A DNA stretch of 64,000 nt from Kineococcus mangrovi. Lineage in GTDB: Bacteria > Actinomycetota > Actinomycetes > Actinomycetales > Kineococcaceae. Of this stretch, positions 26,044 to 33,529 are shown one piece after another. The stretch covers positions 496,001 to 560,000 of the forward strand of contig NZ_JBGGTQ010000003.1 in NCBI RefSeq assembly GCF_041320705.1, given 5' to 3'. Below the pieces are notes generated by a model. It was not told the DNA's origin and did not search any database. It saw only the letters and a program-made list of their open reading frames with translations. The stretch's first letter is position 1. Every line of letters starts with the position of its first letter. Made by a program: the position numbers and the translations under genes.

Positions 26044-26998
26044 CGCGCGGCCCGACGTGCAGCCCGACCCGATGCGCCTCGTCGTCGCCGAGAGGTCCGA
26101 CCTCACCCCGGCCGTGGCCCGCTTCGTGCTGCGCGACCCCGACGGTGCGCCGCTGCCGGGCTACCGCGGCGGGGCGCACGTCACCGTCACGACGCCCTCG
26201 GGAGAGCGGCGCAGCTACAGCCTCGTCGAACCCGGCGGGCGCCGGCCGGTCGAGTACGTCGTCTGCGTGCGCCGCGACCCCGGTGGCCGGGGCGGGTCGG
26301 TCAGCCTGCACGACGACGTCCGCCCGGGCGACACGCTCGAGGTCACCTGGCCGTCGAACGGGTTCGGGCTCAAGCGCGCGAAGCGCTACCTGTTCATCGC
26401 CGGGGGCATCGGCATCACACCGGTCCGGGCGCTCGTCGCCGAGGCGCGGGCCCGCGGCGGTGCGGACGTCCGGCTCCTCTACCTCACCCGCGACCGCGAG
26501 GACACCGTGTTCCTCGACGAGTTCTCGGGCGTCGACGGCACGCTCCTGCACCACAGCGCCGAGCACGGCCGCCTCGACCTGTGGCCGTTCCTGGCGGACC
26601 CCGACGACGACGCGCGGGTCTACTGCTGCGGGCCCACCGCCCTCGTCGAGGAGGTCCTCGCCCTCACCGCGCACTGGCGGCCCAGCCGCGTCCACGTCGA
26701 GGACTTCGCCGGGGTCGACCCCCTCGGCGGCCGGCGCACGCCGTTCACCGTGGTCTGGGCGCCCACGGGCGCGCGGGTGGAGGTCCCGGCCGACCGCACG
26801 GCGCTCGACGCCCTGGAGGGGGCGGGGATCGCCGTCGACGCCTCGTGCCGCTCGGGCACGTGCGGCACCTGCCGGCTGCGGTTGCTGGCCGGCGCGGCCG
26901 ACCACCGCGACCTCGTCCTGACCGCCGAGCAGCGCGCGGACCACGTCATGCCCTGCGTCTCGCGCGCGCTCGACGACGAGCTGGTGCTCGGACCCTAG
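26036..26998 (+). CDS. PDR/VanB-type flavin oxidoreductase with C-terminal 2Fe-2S ferredoxin
   Basis: A 320-residue phthalate-dioxygenase-reductase-like protein. The flavin-binding barrel has RRSYSLVEP. The nucleotide domain has [14 protein letters not shown] and [12 protein letters not shown]. The C-terminal plant-type ferredoxin has CRSGTCGTC and a fourth Cys in HVMPCVS. Electrons pass from NAD(P)H to flavin to 2Fe-2S. The GTG start at 26036 lies inside the end of the MOSC gene, so the two proteins are translationally coupled and probably form one electron-transfer unit. Confidence 0.92.
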   Translation: MPDARPDVQPDPMRLVVAERSDLTPAVARFVLRDPDGAPLPGYRGGAHVTVTTPSGERRSYSLVEPGGRRPVEYVVCVRRDPGGRGGSVSLHDDVRPGDTLEVTWPSNGFGLKRAKRYLFIAGGIGITPVRALVAEARARGGADVRLLYLTRDREDTVFLDEFSGVDGTLLHHSAEHGRLDLWPFLADPDDDARVYCCGPTALVEEVLALTAHWRPSRVHVEDFAGVDPLGGRRTPFTVVWAPTGARVEVPADRTALDALEGAGIAVDASCRSGTCGTCRLRLLAGAADHRDLVLTAEQRADHVMPCVSRALDDELVLGP

Positions 26999-27032
26999 CC
27001 AGGTGCCCGGTGTCGGTGGGACGCTGCGGTTC

Positions 27033-27851
27033 GTGGACACCGTCACCACCGACCGCGTCGGCGGGCTCGCCGTGCGGCGGACCGGGACCGGTGAACCCGT
27101 GCTGGCGCTGCACGGCTCCGGCGGGGGGCTGCACTCCCTGGCCCCGCTGGCGGCGCGGCTGGCGGACTTCGAGGTGTGGCGGTTCGCCCGCCGCGGCTAC
27201 CCGCCGAGCCCGAACGGGTTCGGCCGCAAGAGCTTCGGGGCCGAGGTGCGGGACGTGCGGACGCTGCTGGAGACCGTGCGGGCCGTCACCGAGTCCGACG
27301 TCCACCTGGTCGGCGTCGGCTACGGCGCGACGCTGGCGCTGCACACCGCGCTCGCCGAACCGGCCGGCATCCGTTCCCTCGCCCTCCTCGAACCGCCGGT
27401 CCTGCTGGCCGGACCGCCCCTGGAGGACGTCCTGGCCCGCTACCGCGCGCTCGTGGCGGCCGGGGAGCACCGGGCCGCGGAGGAGCTGCTGGCCCGGGAG
27501 GTCACGCGGGTGCCCGAGCCCCAGCTGGCGGCGCTGTCGACCCTGGGCGGTCCCGACCTGCACGCCGACCCGGCGCGCGCGGCGGGGCTGGCGGAGGGCT
27601 GGACGCACGACCTGGAGGCCCTCGCCTCCGACGAGGACGACGTGGCGCGCTGGGCGGCGCTGCGCCCCGGGCTGCCGGTCCTGCTGGCGCAAGGGGCCGA
27701 CAGCGCCGAACCGCTGCCGGCCGGGATGGACGCCCTCGCCGCGGTCCTCCCGCACGCCCGCCGGGTCGTGTGGGAGGGCCGGTCGCACCTCGCGGCGGCC
27801 TCGGCCCCCGGCGTCGTCGCCGGGAGCCTGCGGGAGTTCTGGCTGTCCTAG
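27033..27851 (+). CDS. Alpha/beta-hydrolase fold protein lacking the nucleophilic serine
   Basis: A 272-residue protein with the fold landmarks [13 protein letters not shown] (oxyanion hole), RRGYPPS and a C-terminal GRSHLAAAS that would hold the catalytic His. At the nucleophile elbow the sequence is GVGYG (residues 94-98), where GxSxG is expected; the codon at residue 96 is GGC, Gly. A classical hydrolase reaction is therefore unlikely; a non-hydrolytic or binding role is possible. The GTG start follows the reductase stop by 34 bases, so it may belong to the MOSC-reductase operon. Its last four bases overlap the convergent ABC gene. Confidence 0.75.
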   Translation: MDTVTTDRVGGLAVRRTGTGEPVLALHGSGGGLHSLAPLAARLADFEVWRFARRGYPPSPNGFGRKSFGAEVRDVRTLLETVRAVTESDVHLVGVGYGATLALHTALAEPAGIRSLALLEPPVLLAGPPLEDVLARYRALVAAGEHRAAEELLAREVTRVPEPQLAALSTLGGPDLHADPARAAGLAEGWTHDLEALASDEDDVARWAALRPGLPVLLAQGADSAEPLPAGMDALAAVLPHARRVVWEGRSHLAAASAPGVVAGSLREFWLS

Positions 27852-28639
27852 GCCGACCCCTCGTGCAGCATCCGGGCCAGGAAGGTCCGGGTGCGCTCCT
27901 CGCGGGGGTTTCCGATGACGTCGGCCGGGGCGCCGTGCTCCACCACGACCCCGCCGTCCATGAAGACGACCTGGTCGGCGACGTCCCGCGCGAACGCCAC
28001 CTCGTGGGTCACGACGACCATCGTCGTCCCGTCGGCGGCCAGTTCGCGCATGACGGCCAGCACCTCGCCCACGAGTTCGGGGTCCAGGGCCGAGGTCGGT
28101 TCGTCGAAGAGCATGAGCTTGGGCTGCATGGCCAGGGCCCGCGCGATCGCGACGCGCTGCTGCTGGCCCCCGGACAACTGGGCGGGGTAGTTCTGCGCCC
28201 GGTCGGCCAGGCCCACTCGTTCGAGCAGGTCGTGCGCGCGGCGGTGCGCTTCGGCCTTGGGCACCCCCCGGACCCGGATCGGCGCCTCGACGACGTTCTC
28301 CAGGGCGCTCAGGTGCGGGAACAGGTTGAAGCGCTGGAACACCATGCCGATGTCCCGACGCTGCCGCGCGATCTCGGTGTCCTTCAGCCGGTGCAGCCGC
28401 CCGCCCCGCTCGGCCAGCCCGACGAGGTCGCCGTCGACCCAGATCCGGCCGGCGTCGATGCGTTCCAGGGAGTTGATGCAGCGCAGGAACGTCGTCTTGC
28501 CCGACCCGGACGGACCGAGCAGGCAGACGACCTGCCCGGCGTGGACGTCGAGGTCGATGCCCTTGAGCACCTCGACGTGGCCGAAGTTCTTGTGGACGTT
28601 GCGCGCCTTCACCAGTGGTGTTCCCGGCGGTTCGCTCAC
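27848..28639 (-). CDS. Polar amino-acid ABC importer, ATP-binding subunit
   Basis: A 263-residue GlnQ/HisP-type ATPase: Walker [11 protein letters not shown]-loop [12 protein letters not shown], signature [15 protein letters not shown], Walker [14 protein letters not shown] and H-loop VVTHEVAF. It is the last gene of a binding protein-permease-ATPase operon, starting inside the permease stop. It powers uptake of a polar amino acid, possibly glutamate or glutamine. Confidence 0.93.
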   Translation of the reverse strand: MSEPPGTPLVKARNVHKNFGHVEVLKGIDLDVHAGQVVCLLGPSGSGKTTFLRCINSLERIDAGRIWVDGDLVGLAERGGRLHRLKDTEIARQRRDIGMVFQRFNLFPHLSALENVVEAPIRVRGVPKAEAHRRAHDLLERVGLADRAQNYPAQLSGGQQQRVAIARALAMQPKLMLFDEPTSALDPELVGEVLAVMRELAADGTTMVVVTHEVAFARDVADQVVFMDGGVVVEHGAPADVIGNPREERTRTFLARMLHEGSA

Positions 28640-29613
28640 TTGGCACCCCCCGGGCCCAGGGAGACCCCGGCGGCCGCGGTCCTGCGCGCGGGCGTCGCGC
28701 CGTACCCGCGGCCGAACCGCTTCTCCAGGAAGTACTGCCCCACCATGAGGATCGAGGTGGCGACGAGGTAGTAGAGGACGGCGGCCATGTTCCCGGCCAT
28801 CACCTGGTAGGTCGTGTTCTTGATCTGGCTCACCCGGAAGAACAGCTCGGTCGAGACGGGGATCGCCGCGAGCAGCGAGGTGTCCTTGAGCATGGCGATG
28901 ACCTCGTTGCCCGTGGGGGGCACGATGACGCGCATCGCCTGCGGCAGCACGACCCGGCGCATGGCGAGCCGCTTGGACATGCCCAGGGCCTCAGCGGCCT
29001 CGTGCTGGCCCTTGTCGACGCTCAGCAGACCCGCGCGGGCGATCTCGGCCATGTACGCGGCCTCGGACACCCCCAGCCCGAGGATGCCGCCGAGGACCGT
29101 TCCCAACAGGGCGTACAAGGTCGTCTGCGAGACCGTCAGCAACCGCAGGTCCGGCGTCCCGAACCACTGCTGCAGCAGGAAGTCGAACGGCACGCCGATC
29201 GACAGACCCGTCGCGAACAACGCCCCCAGGCCGCCGGTGATGGACAGCAGCACGTAGCGCGGGATCGCGCGGAAGAACCAGGTGAACGTCCACGCCGCCC
29301 CGGCCAGGACGCGGTTGTCCGACAGGCGCAGGACCGCCAGGAGCACCCCGCCGGTGATCCCGATGACCATCGCGCACACCGTCGTGAACAGCGTGCCGAC
29401 GAGCAGACCGCGGATGACGATGCTCTGGTTCATCACCTCCAGGGTGAAGGGCCAGTCGAACGCCGGGTTCGTCACCAGCAGGTGCACGAGCATGAGCGCG
29501 AGCACCGCGATGACGGCCACGGTGACCCAGCGCCACGGGTGGCGCACCTCGACGGCGTCGATGCGCCCGGGGCGTTCCTCCTCCCCGGTGCGCGTCGCCT
29601 CCGGGGCGCTCAC
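28636..29613 (-). CDS. Polar amino-acid ABC importer, permease subunit
   Basis: A 325-residue HisM/GlnP-type permease with about five to six helices. The EAA loop reads [22 protein letters not shown], the contact site for the ATPase. The N-terminal ~35 residues are charged and cytoplasmic. The GTG at 29613 overlaps the binding-protein stop (GTGA). Only one permease gene is present, so the channel is presumably a homodimer. The periplasmic loop after the first helices is longer than usual. Confidence 0.92.
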   Translation of the reverse strand: MSAPEATRTGEEERPGRIDAVEVRHPWRWVTVAVIAVLALMLVHLLVTNPAFDWPFTLEVMNQSIVIRGLLVGTLFTTVCAMVIGITGGVLLAVLRLSDNRVLAGAAWTFTWFFRAIPRYVLLSITGGLGALFATGLSIGVPFDFLLQQWFGTPDLRLLTVSQTTLYALLGTVLGGILGLGVSEAAYMAEIARAGLLSVDKGQHEAAEALGMSKRLAMRRVVLPQAMRVIVPPTGNEVIAMLKDTSLLAAIPVSTELFFRVSQIKNTTYQVMAGNMAAVLYYLVATSILMVGQYFLEKRFGRGYGATPARRTAAAGVSLGPGGAK

Positions 29614-30539
29614 GAGACGGCGGGGTTGACCGGGAACTCGGTGACGGCCCCGTTCTCCCCGCCCCACGGGGCGAGGGCCGCCTCGTACTGGCCGTCCTTC
29701 GCGATCTCCTCCAGGGCGCTCGAGATGGCCTGCGCGGCGTCCGTCTCGGCCTTCGGCACGACGATGCCGTAGGGGGCGGAGTCGTAGACGTCACCGGCGA
29801 GTTCGAGCTGGTCGCCGGTCTGCTCCACGGCGTAGGCGGAGATCGGGGAGTCGGCGAGCATGGCCTTGGCGCGGCCCTGGACGACGGCCGCGGTGGCGTC
29901 CTCCTGGGAGTCGAAGGACAGCACGTCGATCTGCGGCTCGCCCTCGGAGGCGCACTGCTGCTGGCGCGCGGGCAGGTCGTCGTTGGACTGGGTGGTGCCG
30001 GTCTGGACCGAGACGGTCTGCCCGCAGGCGTTGTCGGGGTCGATGCCCTCGGGGTTCCCCTTCGCGACGACCCACTGGGTGCCCGCGTCGTAGTACTGGA
30101 CCATGTTCACCTGCTCGAGCCGCTCGGGCGTGATGGTGAACGAGGAGATGGCCGCGTCGTAGCGGTTGCCGGTGACGCCGGTGATGAGGGAGTCGAAGCT
30201 GGCGTCGGAGTACTCCACCTGCACGCCGAGCTTGGCGCCCACGGCGTTCATGATGTCGATGTCCATGCCCGTGATCGTCGTGCCCTGGAGGAACTCGTTC
30301 GGGGCGTACTCGGCGTTGGTGCCCACCCGCAGGACGCCGCTGTCCCGGACGCTCTGCGGCAGCATCGCCGTCAGCGCCGCGTCGGCGCTGCCCGTGGGGG
30401 CGGCCGAGGTGGTGGACGAGGAGGAGGTGGACCCCCCGGACAGGGAGTCGGAGCCGCAGCCGGCGGCGGTGAGGCCGACCGCGGCGAGGGCGCCGACGGT
30501 GAACAGCAGGGAGCGGCGGGCGGTGGGGCGAACGGGCAC
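29610..30539 (-). CDS. Polar amino-acid ABC importer, substrate-binding lipoprotein
   Basis: A 309-residue family 3 solute-binding protein. An Arg-rich signal peptide ends in the lipobox LTAAGC; a Ser/Thr-rich linker precedes the ligand domain. GVLRVGTNAEYAPNEF and MDIDIMNAVGAKLGVQVEY are typical of glutamate/glutamine/cystine binders, as is the late DSAPYGIVVPK. The GTG at 30539 has GGAGG at good spacing. It heads the three-gene operon, and its promoter region runs up to the left end of the inserted element at 30660. Confidence 0.92.
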   Translation of the reverse strand: MPVRPTARRSLLFTVGALAAVGLTAAGCGSDSLSGGSTSSSSTTSAAPTGSADAALTAMLPQSVRDSGVLRVGTNAEYAPNEFLQGTTITGMDIDIMNAVGAKLGVQVEYSDASFDSLITGVTGNRYDAAISSFTITPERLEQVNMVQYYDAGTQWVVAKGNPEGIDPDNACGQTVSVQTGTTQSNDDLPARQQQCASEGEPQIDVLSFDSQEDATAAVVQGRAKAMLADSPISAYAVEQTGDQLELAGDVYDSAPYGIVVPKAETDAAQAISSALEEIAKDGQYEAALAPWGGENGAVTEFPVNPAVS

Positions 30540-30644
30540 AGGTACCTCCGGTGGCAGGTGGCGAGCGAGCACAGTGTGGACCAGGTGAACGCCCGGGTGT
30601 GCACGCCGCCCGGTCGACCCCCCGTTCGTAACGCAGTCGTCACA

Positions 30645-30659
30645 CGTGGACGGCACGCC
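30645..30659. repeat. Left 15-bp target-site-duplication copy
   Basis: CGTGGACGGCACGCC directly abuts the left inverted repeat and recurs with one mismatch at 33497-33511. The identity extends seven further bases outward (CGTCACA), giving 21/22 matching bases with 33490-33511. Confidence 0.75.
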
Positions 30660-30687
30660 TGTGATGTATCCGGACATCGGTGACAGT
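30660..30687. repeat. Left terminal inverted repeat
   Basis: This 28-bp end contains GGACATCGGTGACAGT, the exact complement of the inner 16 bases of the right end. The outer 12 bases differ from the right end at three positions. Confidence 0.8.
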
Positions 30688-30895
30688 CGTGGGATTGAGA
30701 GCGACCGGCAGTAGGGCCGCCGACCGGCCTGACTGCACCGCGACGGACTGCTCGACGCCGGCGTCGCAGGGGGCTCCTCGGCGCGCGGAGCGCACCAGCC
30801 TCGCCATCGCCCTTCCCCACTGCCGGTCGCTCCAAGCCGGTGCCGACGCCCACGACTGCGCGCACGACGCGGGATGTGCGAACGAGCGTGCCGCC
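30688..30895. other. Non-coding left arm of the element
   Basis: About 208 bp between the left inverted repeat and the stop of the first cargo gene. I see no convincing coding frame or transposase remnant. It is downstream of a minus-strand gene, so it may hold that gene's terminator. Confidence 0.5.
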
Positions 30896-31231
30896 TCAGC
30901 CGTCGGAGCCGCCCATGGAGTCGGGTGAGTCGTCGGGTCGCTGGTGCCTCGCTGACTTCGCGCGCCTGGCGAAAACCCAGCCTCCTGCAGCAAAGGCTGC
31001 CGCGACCGGGACCGTTAGGACGGCCACGGCATAGCCGGCGCTGCCGCCTTCCCCATTGCTGCTGGCGGTGACCACGATGGAGTAGATGGCGAAGCCCAGA
31101 AGTACGGCCGTCGCGCCCAGGCAGTAGATGGCGCCGTTGACGTTCGAGCGCATCGGGTTGCCGCGCTTGGTCGAGAAGTACCAGCCGAGACCGGCAACCA
31201 TCGCGATGATCACGAGCGAGGACGTCACCAA
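30896..31231 (-). CDS. Small multi-pass membrane protein of unknown function (element cargo)
   Basis: A 111-residue protein with three hydrophobic segments (about residues 2-18, 33-54 and 65-86) and a charged, Ser/Asp-rich C-terminal tail. Codon use is less GC-biased than in neighbours. It may start at the GTG at 31231. No family is recognised. It is the leftmost cargo gene of the repeat-bounded element. Confidence 0.6.
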   Translation of the reverse strand: MVTSSLVIIAMVAGLGWYFSTKRGNPMRSNVNGAIYCLGATAVLLGFAIYSIVVTASSNGEGGSAGYAVAVLTVPVAAAFAAGGWVFARRAKSARHQRPDDSPDSMGGSDG

Positions 31232-31400
31232 CGGAGCATCTCGGTAGCGGGTGCGTCGGGCGACTTGGGCGGGCGACGATCACTCACACGGGCCCATGAG
31301 CCCTCTCATCCAGTCGGCTTCCAGATGCTCGCCCGTACCCGGCGACAGCTCGCTCTTCGTCAAGACCGCGACCTCAGGGGCCGCTCATGGCCGCGCGCTA

Positions 31401-31444
31401 CGCGGGATGACCGTGCGCTGCGCGCGCACCGCGGGATGACCGTG
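31401..31444. repeat. 15-bp direct repeat pair inside the element
   Basis: CGCGGGATGACCGTG occurs at 31401-31415 and again at 31430-31444, upstream of the phosphatase-like gene. The rest of the 31232-31523 gap shows no gene. A regulatory role is possible but untested. Confidence 0.55.
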
Positions 31445-31523
31445 AGCCCGCGCCGAGCCACGACCTTCCACTGCGGAGTGGCTGCGCGGTGAGGGTCGCC
31501 CGGTGGCCTGGCAGGCTGCCGGG

Positions 31524-32102
31524 GTGATCGTCTACGTGGTCTCCCACCCCGAGGTACTGGTGGACCCCGCCGTTCCAGTGCCGCAGTGGGGTCTGTCGCC
31601 AGCTGGGTACGAGCGGCTGCAGCGGCTGCTGGTGATGCCGTGGGTGCGGTCGGCGTCGTTCGTGGCCTCCAGCGCGGAACGCAAGGCGGTACAGACGGCG
31701 CAAGCGGTGGCCCAGATCAGTCAGTGCGCCGTGCATGTCGAGGAGGAGTTGGGGGAGAACGACCGCAGCGCGACGGGCTTCGTCCCCCCGCAGCAGTTCG
31801 AGGCACTGGCTGATGCCTTCTTCGCCGAGCCCGAGCGCAGCGTGCGCGGATGGGAGATGGCGGCCGATGCTCAGCGGCGCATCGTGGCGGCGGTGGACCG
31901 GGTCTTGGGGGGTGCGCGGCTCGCCGGCGTCCCGGAGGACAGTCAGGTGGTCATCGCCACCCACGGTGGTGTGGGCACCTTGCTGCAGTGTTCGTTGCGT
32001 AGAACAGCGATCGCGCGAAGCTTCGACCAGCCCGGGCAAGGCAGCTGGTACAGCTTCGACAGCTCCACGCACCACGTCCACCACGGGTGGCGCCGGCTGT
32101 AA
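31524..32102 (+). CDS. Histidine-phosphatase-superfamily protein with atypical active-site motif (element cargo)
   Basis: A 192-residue protein with the overall plan of the phosphoglycerate-mutase-like fold: an N-terminal strand IVYVVSHPE, ASSAERKAVQTAQ, ENDRSATGF, and a C-terminal ATHGGVGTLL bearing the second His. The usual RHG tripeptide reads SHP, so the phospho-accepting His is kept but its Arg and Gly partners are replaced. This could be a substrate-specialised branch or a weak enzyme. The GTG at 31524 is preferred because CAGGCT lies six bases upstream, the leaderless spacing seen elsewhere; a GTG at 31503 is the alternative. Confidence 0.75.
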   Translation: MIVYVVSHPEVLVDPAVPVPQWGLSPAGYERLQRLLVMPWVRSASFVASSAERKAVQTAQAVAQISQCAVHVEEELGENDRSATGFVPPQQFEALADAFFAEPERSVRGWEMAADAQRRIVAAVDRVLGGARLAGVPEDSQVVIATHGGVGTLLQCSLRRTAIARSFDQPGQGSWYSFDSSTHHVHHGWRRL

Positions 32103-32332
32103 AGACTGTCTACTCCATGCCGACGGGGACGCGAGCAAGCTCTGGGCGACGTCCGGCCATCGTCAGGTCAGGTCGTTGCCGGCCGTCCGAGATCGCGCAC
32201 AACGCGGCATGAGCGGGCACTGCGCAACCGGCTTGCGTGGTGAGACCCCTCCTGCATCGCGGCTGGGCAGCTGCTGGCTCGAGGCGGGCTTGGCTCCGGC
32301 GGGGTGGGCGACGTGGCCCACGTGGTGCGGGC

Positions 32333-32683
32333 TCAGTTGCCGGGGGCGGAGCCCAGGACGGGGCCACGGTCCTCAGCGCCGAGGTCGGCGGCCTGCTGGG
32401 CGATCTGCTGGAGCGCTGCTAGGTGCGCGGCCAGCCTTCGTCGGCCCTCGCGGCTGAGGGCGATCCACACGCGGGAGCGCTTGCCGACGTGACCGCGGCG
32501 CACGTCGACGAAGCCGGCGTCCTCCAGGGCCGAGACGGTGCGGCTGAGGGTGGAGTCGGTCAGGTGCAGGCGGTCGCGCACGGCCTGGAACTCCGCCTCG
32601 GCACAGCCGGAGAGGAAGGCGGCTACGGCCAGCTTGGTCGGGTGCTGCACGGCCTCTTGCAGCTGCGGCTCGGGAGTGCTCAC
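32333..32683 (-). CDS. Winged-helix transcriptional regulator (MarR/HTH_34-like; element cargo)
   Basis: A 116-residue protein. The helix-turn-helix is FQAVRDRLHLTDSTLSRTVS, followed by ALEDAGFVDVRRGHVGKRSRVWIAL, a winged-helix pattern like the HTH_34 family of small MarR-type regulators. A C-terminal helix (AALQQIAQQAADL) could dimerise. The GTG at 32683 overlaps the stop of the upstream membrane-protein gene (GTGA). It likely controls that shared promoter through the dyads at 33148-33190. Confidence 0.8.
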   Translation of the reverse strand: MSTPEPQLQEAVQHPTKLAVAAFLSGCAEAEFQAVRDRLHLTDSTLSRTVSALEDAGFVDVRRGHVGKRSRVWIALSREGRRRLAAHLAALQQIAQQAADLGAEDRGPVLGSAPGN

Positions 32684-33126
32684 ACCGCACCACGCTGCTG
32701 GTGCGCCAGCCGCCACCACAGGGCGGCTCCGCCGGTGACGCCCCACGTCAGCACCCCCGCCGCCCACCCGACGCCCAGGCCCACGACCAGACCCAGGAGC
32801 AGGGCAGCCAGCTCGGGCAGCTGGCGCAACCAGCGCTGCCGGGACGTGCCGACGGGCAGCTGCACCAGCCCACCAGCACGGCTCGCCACGACCATGAGCA
32901 GCAGGAAGCCTGCAAGGCAGGCCGCCGCGGCGAGGAGGTAGAGCGCCCGCGGCCGCCAGTCGCCGATCGCGGCGGCTCCGCACGCCAGCCCCGCGGCGAA
33001 CAGCGCCCCGGCAGCTGGGGGCAGCCAGGCGGGGAAGGACCGCGGGGCCTGCGCCTGTCGGAGGGCCTGCTCAGCGCGGACCAGGTCGGCACGGGCCCGC
33101 TCGGTGTGCATGGAGGTGTCGTCCAT
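32680..33126 (-). CDS. Membrane protein of unknown function paired with the regulator (element cargo)
   Basis: A 148-residue protein. A polar, possibly helical N-terminus (HTERARADLVRAEQALRQA) precedes four hydrophobic segments arranged as two pairs separated by a basic loop (TSRQRWLRQL). It precedes and overlaps the regulator gene, so the two form a coupled module. Such regulator-plus-membrane-protein pairs are common in actinobacteria, but their function is unknown. ATG at 33126 is chosen because the repeated operator-like dyads lie just upstream of it. Confidence 0.7.
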   Translation of the reverse strand: MDDTSMHTERARADLVRAEQALRQAQAPRSFPAWLPPAAGALFAAGLACGAAAIGDWRPRALYLLAAAACLAGFLLLMVVASRAGGLVQLPVGTSRQRWLRQLPELAALLLGLVVGLGVGWAAGVLTWGVTGGAALWWRLAHQQRGAV

Positions 33127-33147
33127 GACGCCATCCTGATCTATCAC

Positions 33148-33190
33148 TTGCATGTTGCGCAAGAGGTCCGTCAAATGCAACCTCTTGCAT
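33148..33190. promoter_or_regulatory. Paired operator dyads upstream of the cargo regulator operon
   Basis: ATGCAACCTCTTGCAT (33175-33190) is a perfect 6-4-6 dyad. CTTGCATGTTGCGCAAG (33148-33164) repeats the TTGC/GCAA half-sites and contains the palindrome TTGCGCAA. On the minus strand a TTGACG -35-like hexamer (33169-33174) lies between them. This suits autoregulation by the winged-helix protein. Confidence 0.55.
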
Positions 33191-33448
33191 CCGGTGGGCA
33201 CTCGATGTGCCGAGCCATCCGCAGATCGGCATGACCGTGACGTCCGTGACCGTGAAGTCGGGGCCGGCCCGGGTGGGCCGCGGCCTGGCTCCAGCGGTGT
33301 TGCTCGCGTGGCCGGGTCCGCCCATCGACGTGCGCACCGCGTGTGGGTCGCCGGACGCAGGGGGTCCGCGCCGCGCGGTGGCCAGCTGAGGCAAGCCCGG
33401 CGGGCTCCGAAGACCGAGGAGTGTCATCACCACGAGGGCTGGAAGTGC
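33191..33448. other. Non-coding right arm of the element
   Basis: About 258 bp with no supported gene. It lies between the operator region and the subterminal repeat of the right end. No transposase frame is visible. Confidence 0.5.
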
Positions 33449-33496
33449 CACCGATGTCTTGATGCAGAACTGTCACCGATGTCCTGAGACGTCACA
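33449..33496. repeat. Right terminal inverted repeat with subterminal copy
   Basis: The terminal 28 bp (33469-33496) pair with the left end. A second copy of its core, CACCGATGTCTTGA, lies 25 bp inside at 33449-33462, against CACCGATGTCCTGA at 33474-33487. Duplicated subterminal transposase-binding motifs of this kind occur at transposon ends. Confidence 0.75.
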
Positions 33497-33511
33497 CGTG
33501 GACGGCGCGCC
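33497..33511. repeat. Right 15-bp target-site-duplication copy
   Basis: CGTGGACGGCGCGCC abuts the right inverted repeat and matches 30645-30659 at 14 of 15 positions. Confidence 0.75.
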
Positions 33512-33529
33512 CCACCCAGCGCGTGCGGG

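Larger units (their letters stand above)
30660..33496. mobile_element. Transposase-free cargo element bounded by IS481-like inverted repeats
   Basis: The block begins with TGTGATG and ends with GTCACA. Its two 28-bp termini (30660-30687 and 33469-33496) are inverted repeats matching at 25 of 28 positions, sharing ACTGTCACCGATGTCC. Near-identical 15-bp direct repeats flank them. Inside are a small membrane protein gene, a histidine-phosphatase-like gene and a regulator/membrane-protein pair, but no transposase in any frame. Base use is visibly less GC-rich than the flanks. The terminal motif resembles ends I associate with actinobacterial IS481-family elements; that assignment is from memory. 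It separates the amino-acid importer operon from phoD. Confidence 0.72.

Noticed and set aside
30640-30993. Open frames across the left end of the element that might be a transposase remnant
   Set aside because: Translations show no DDE, HTH or integrase features and include the inverted repeat itself.
32333-33126. Regulator/membrane-protein pair as a toxin-antitoxin module
   Set aside because: The regulator is a normal winged-helix protein and the partner has four hydrophobic segments; nothing specific to a toxin is seen.
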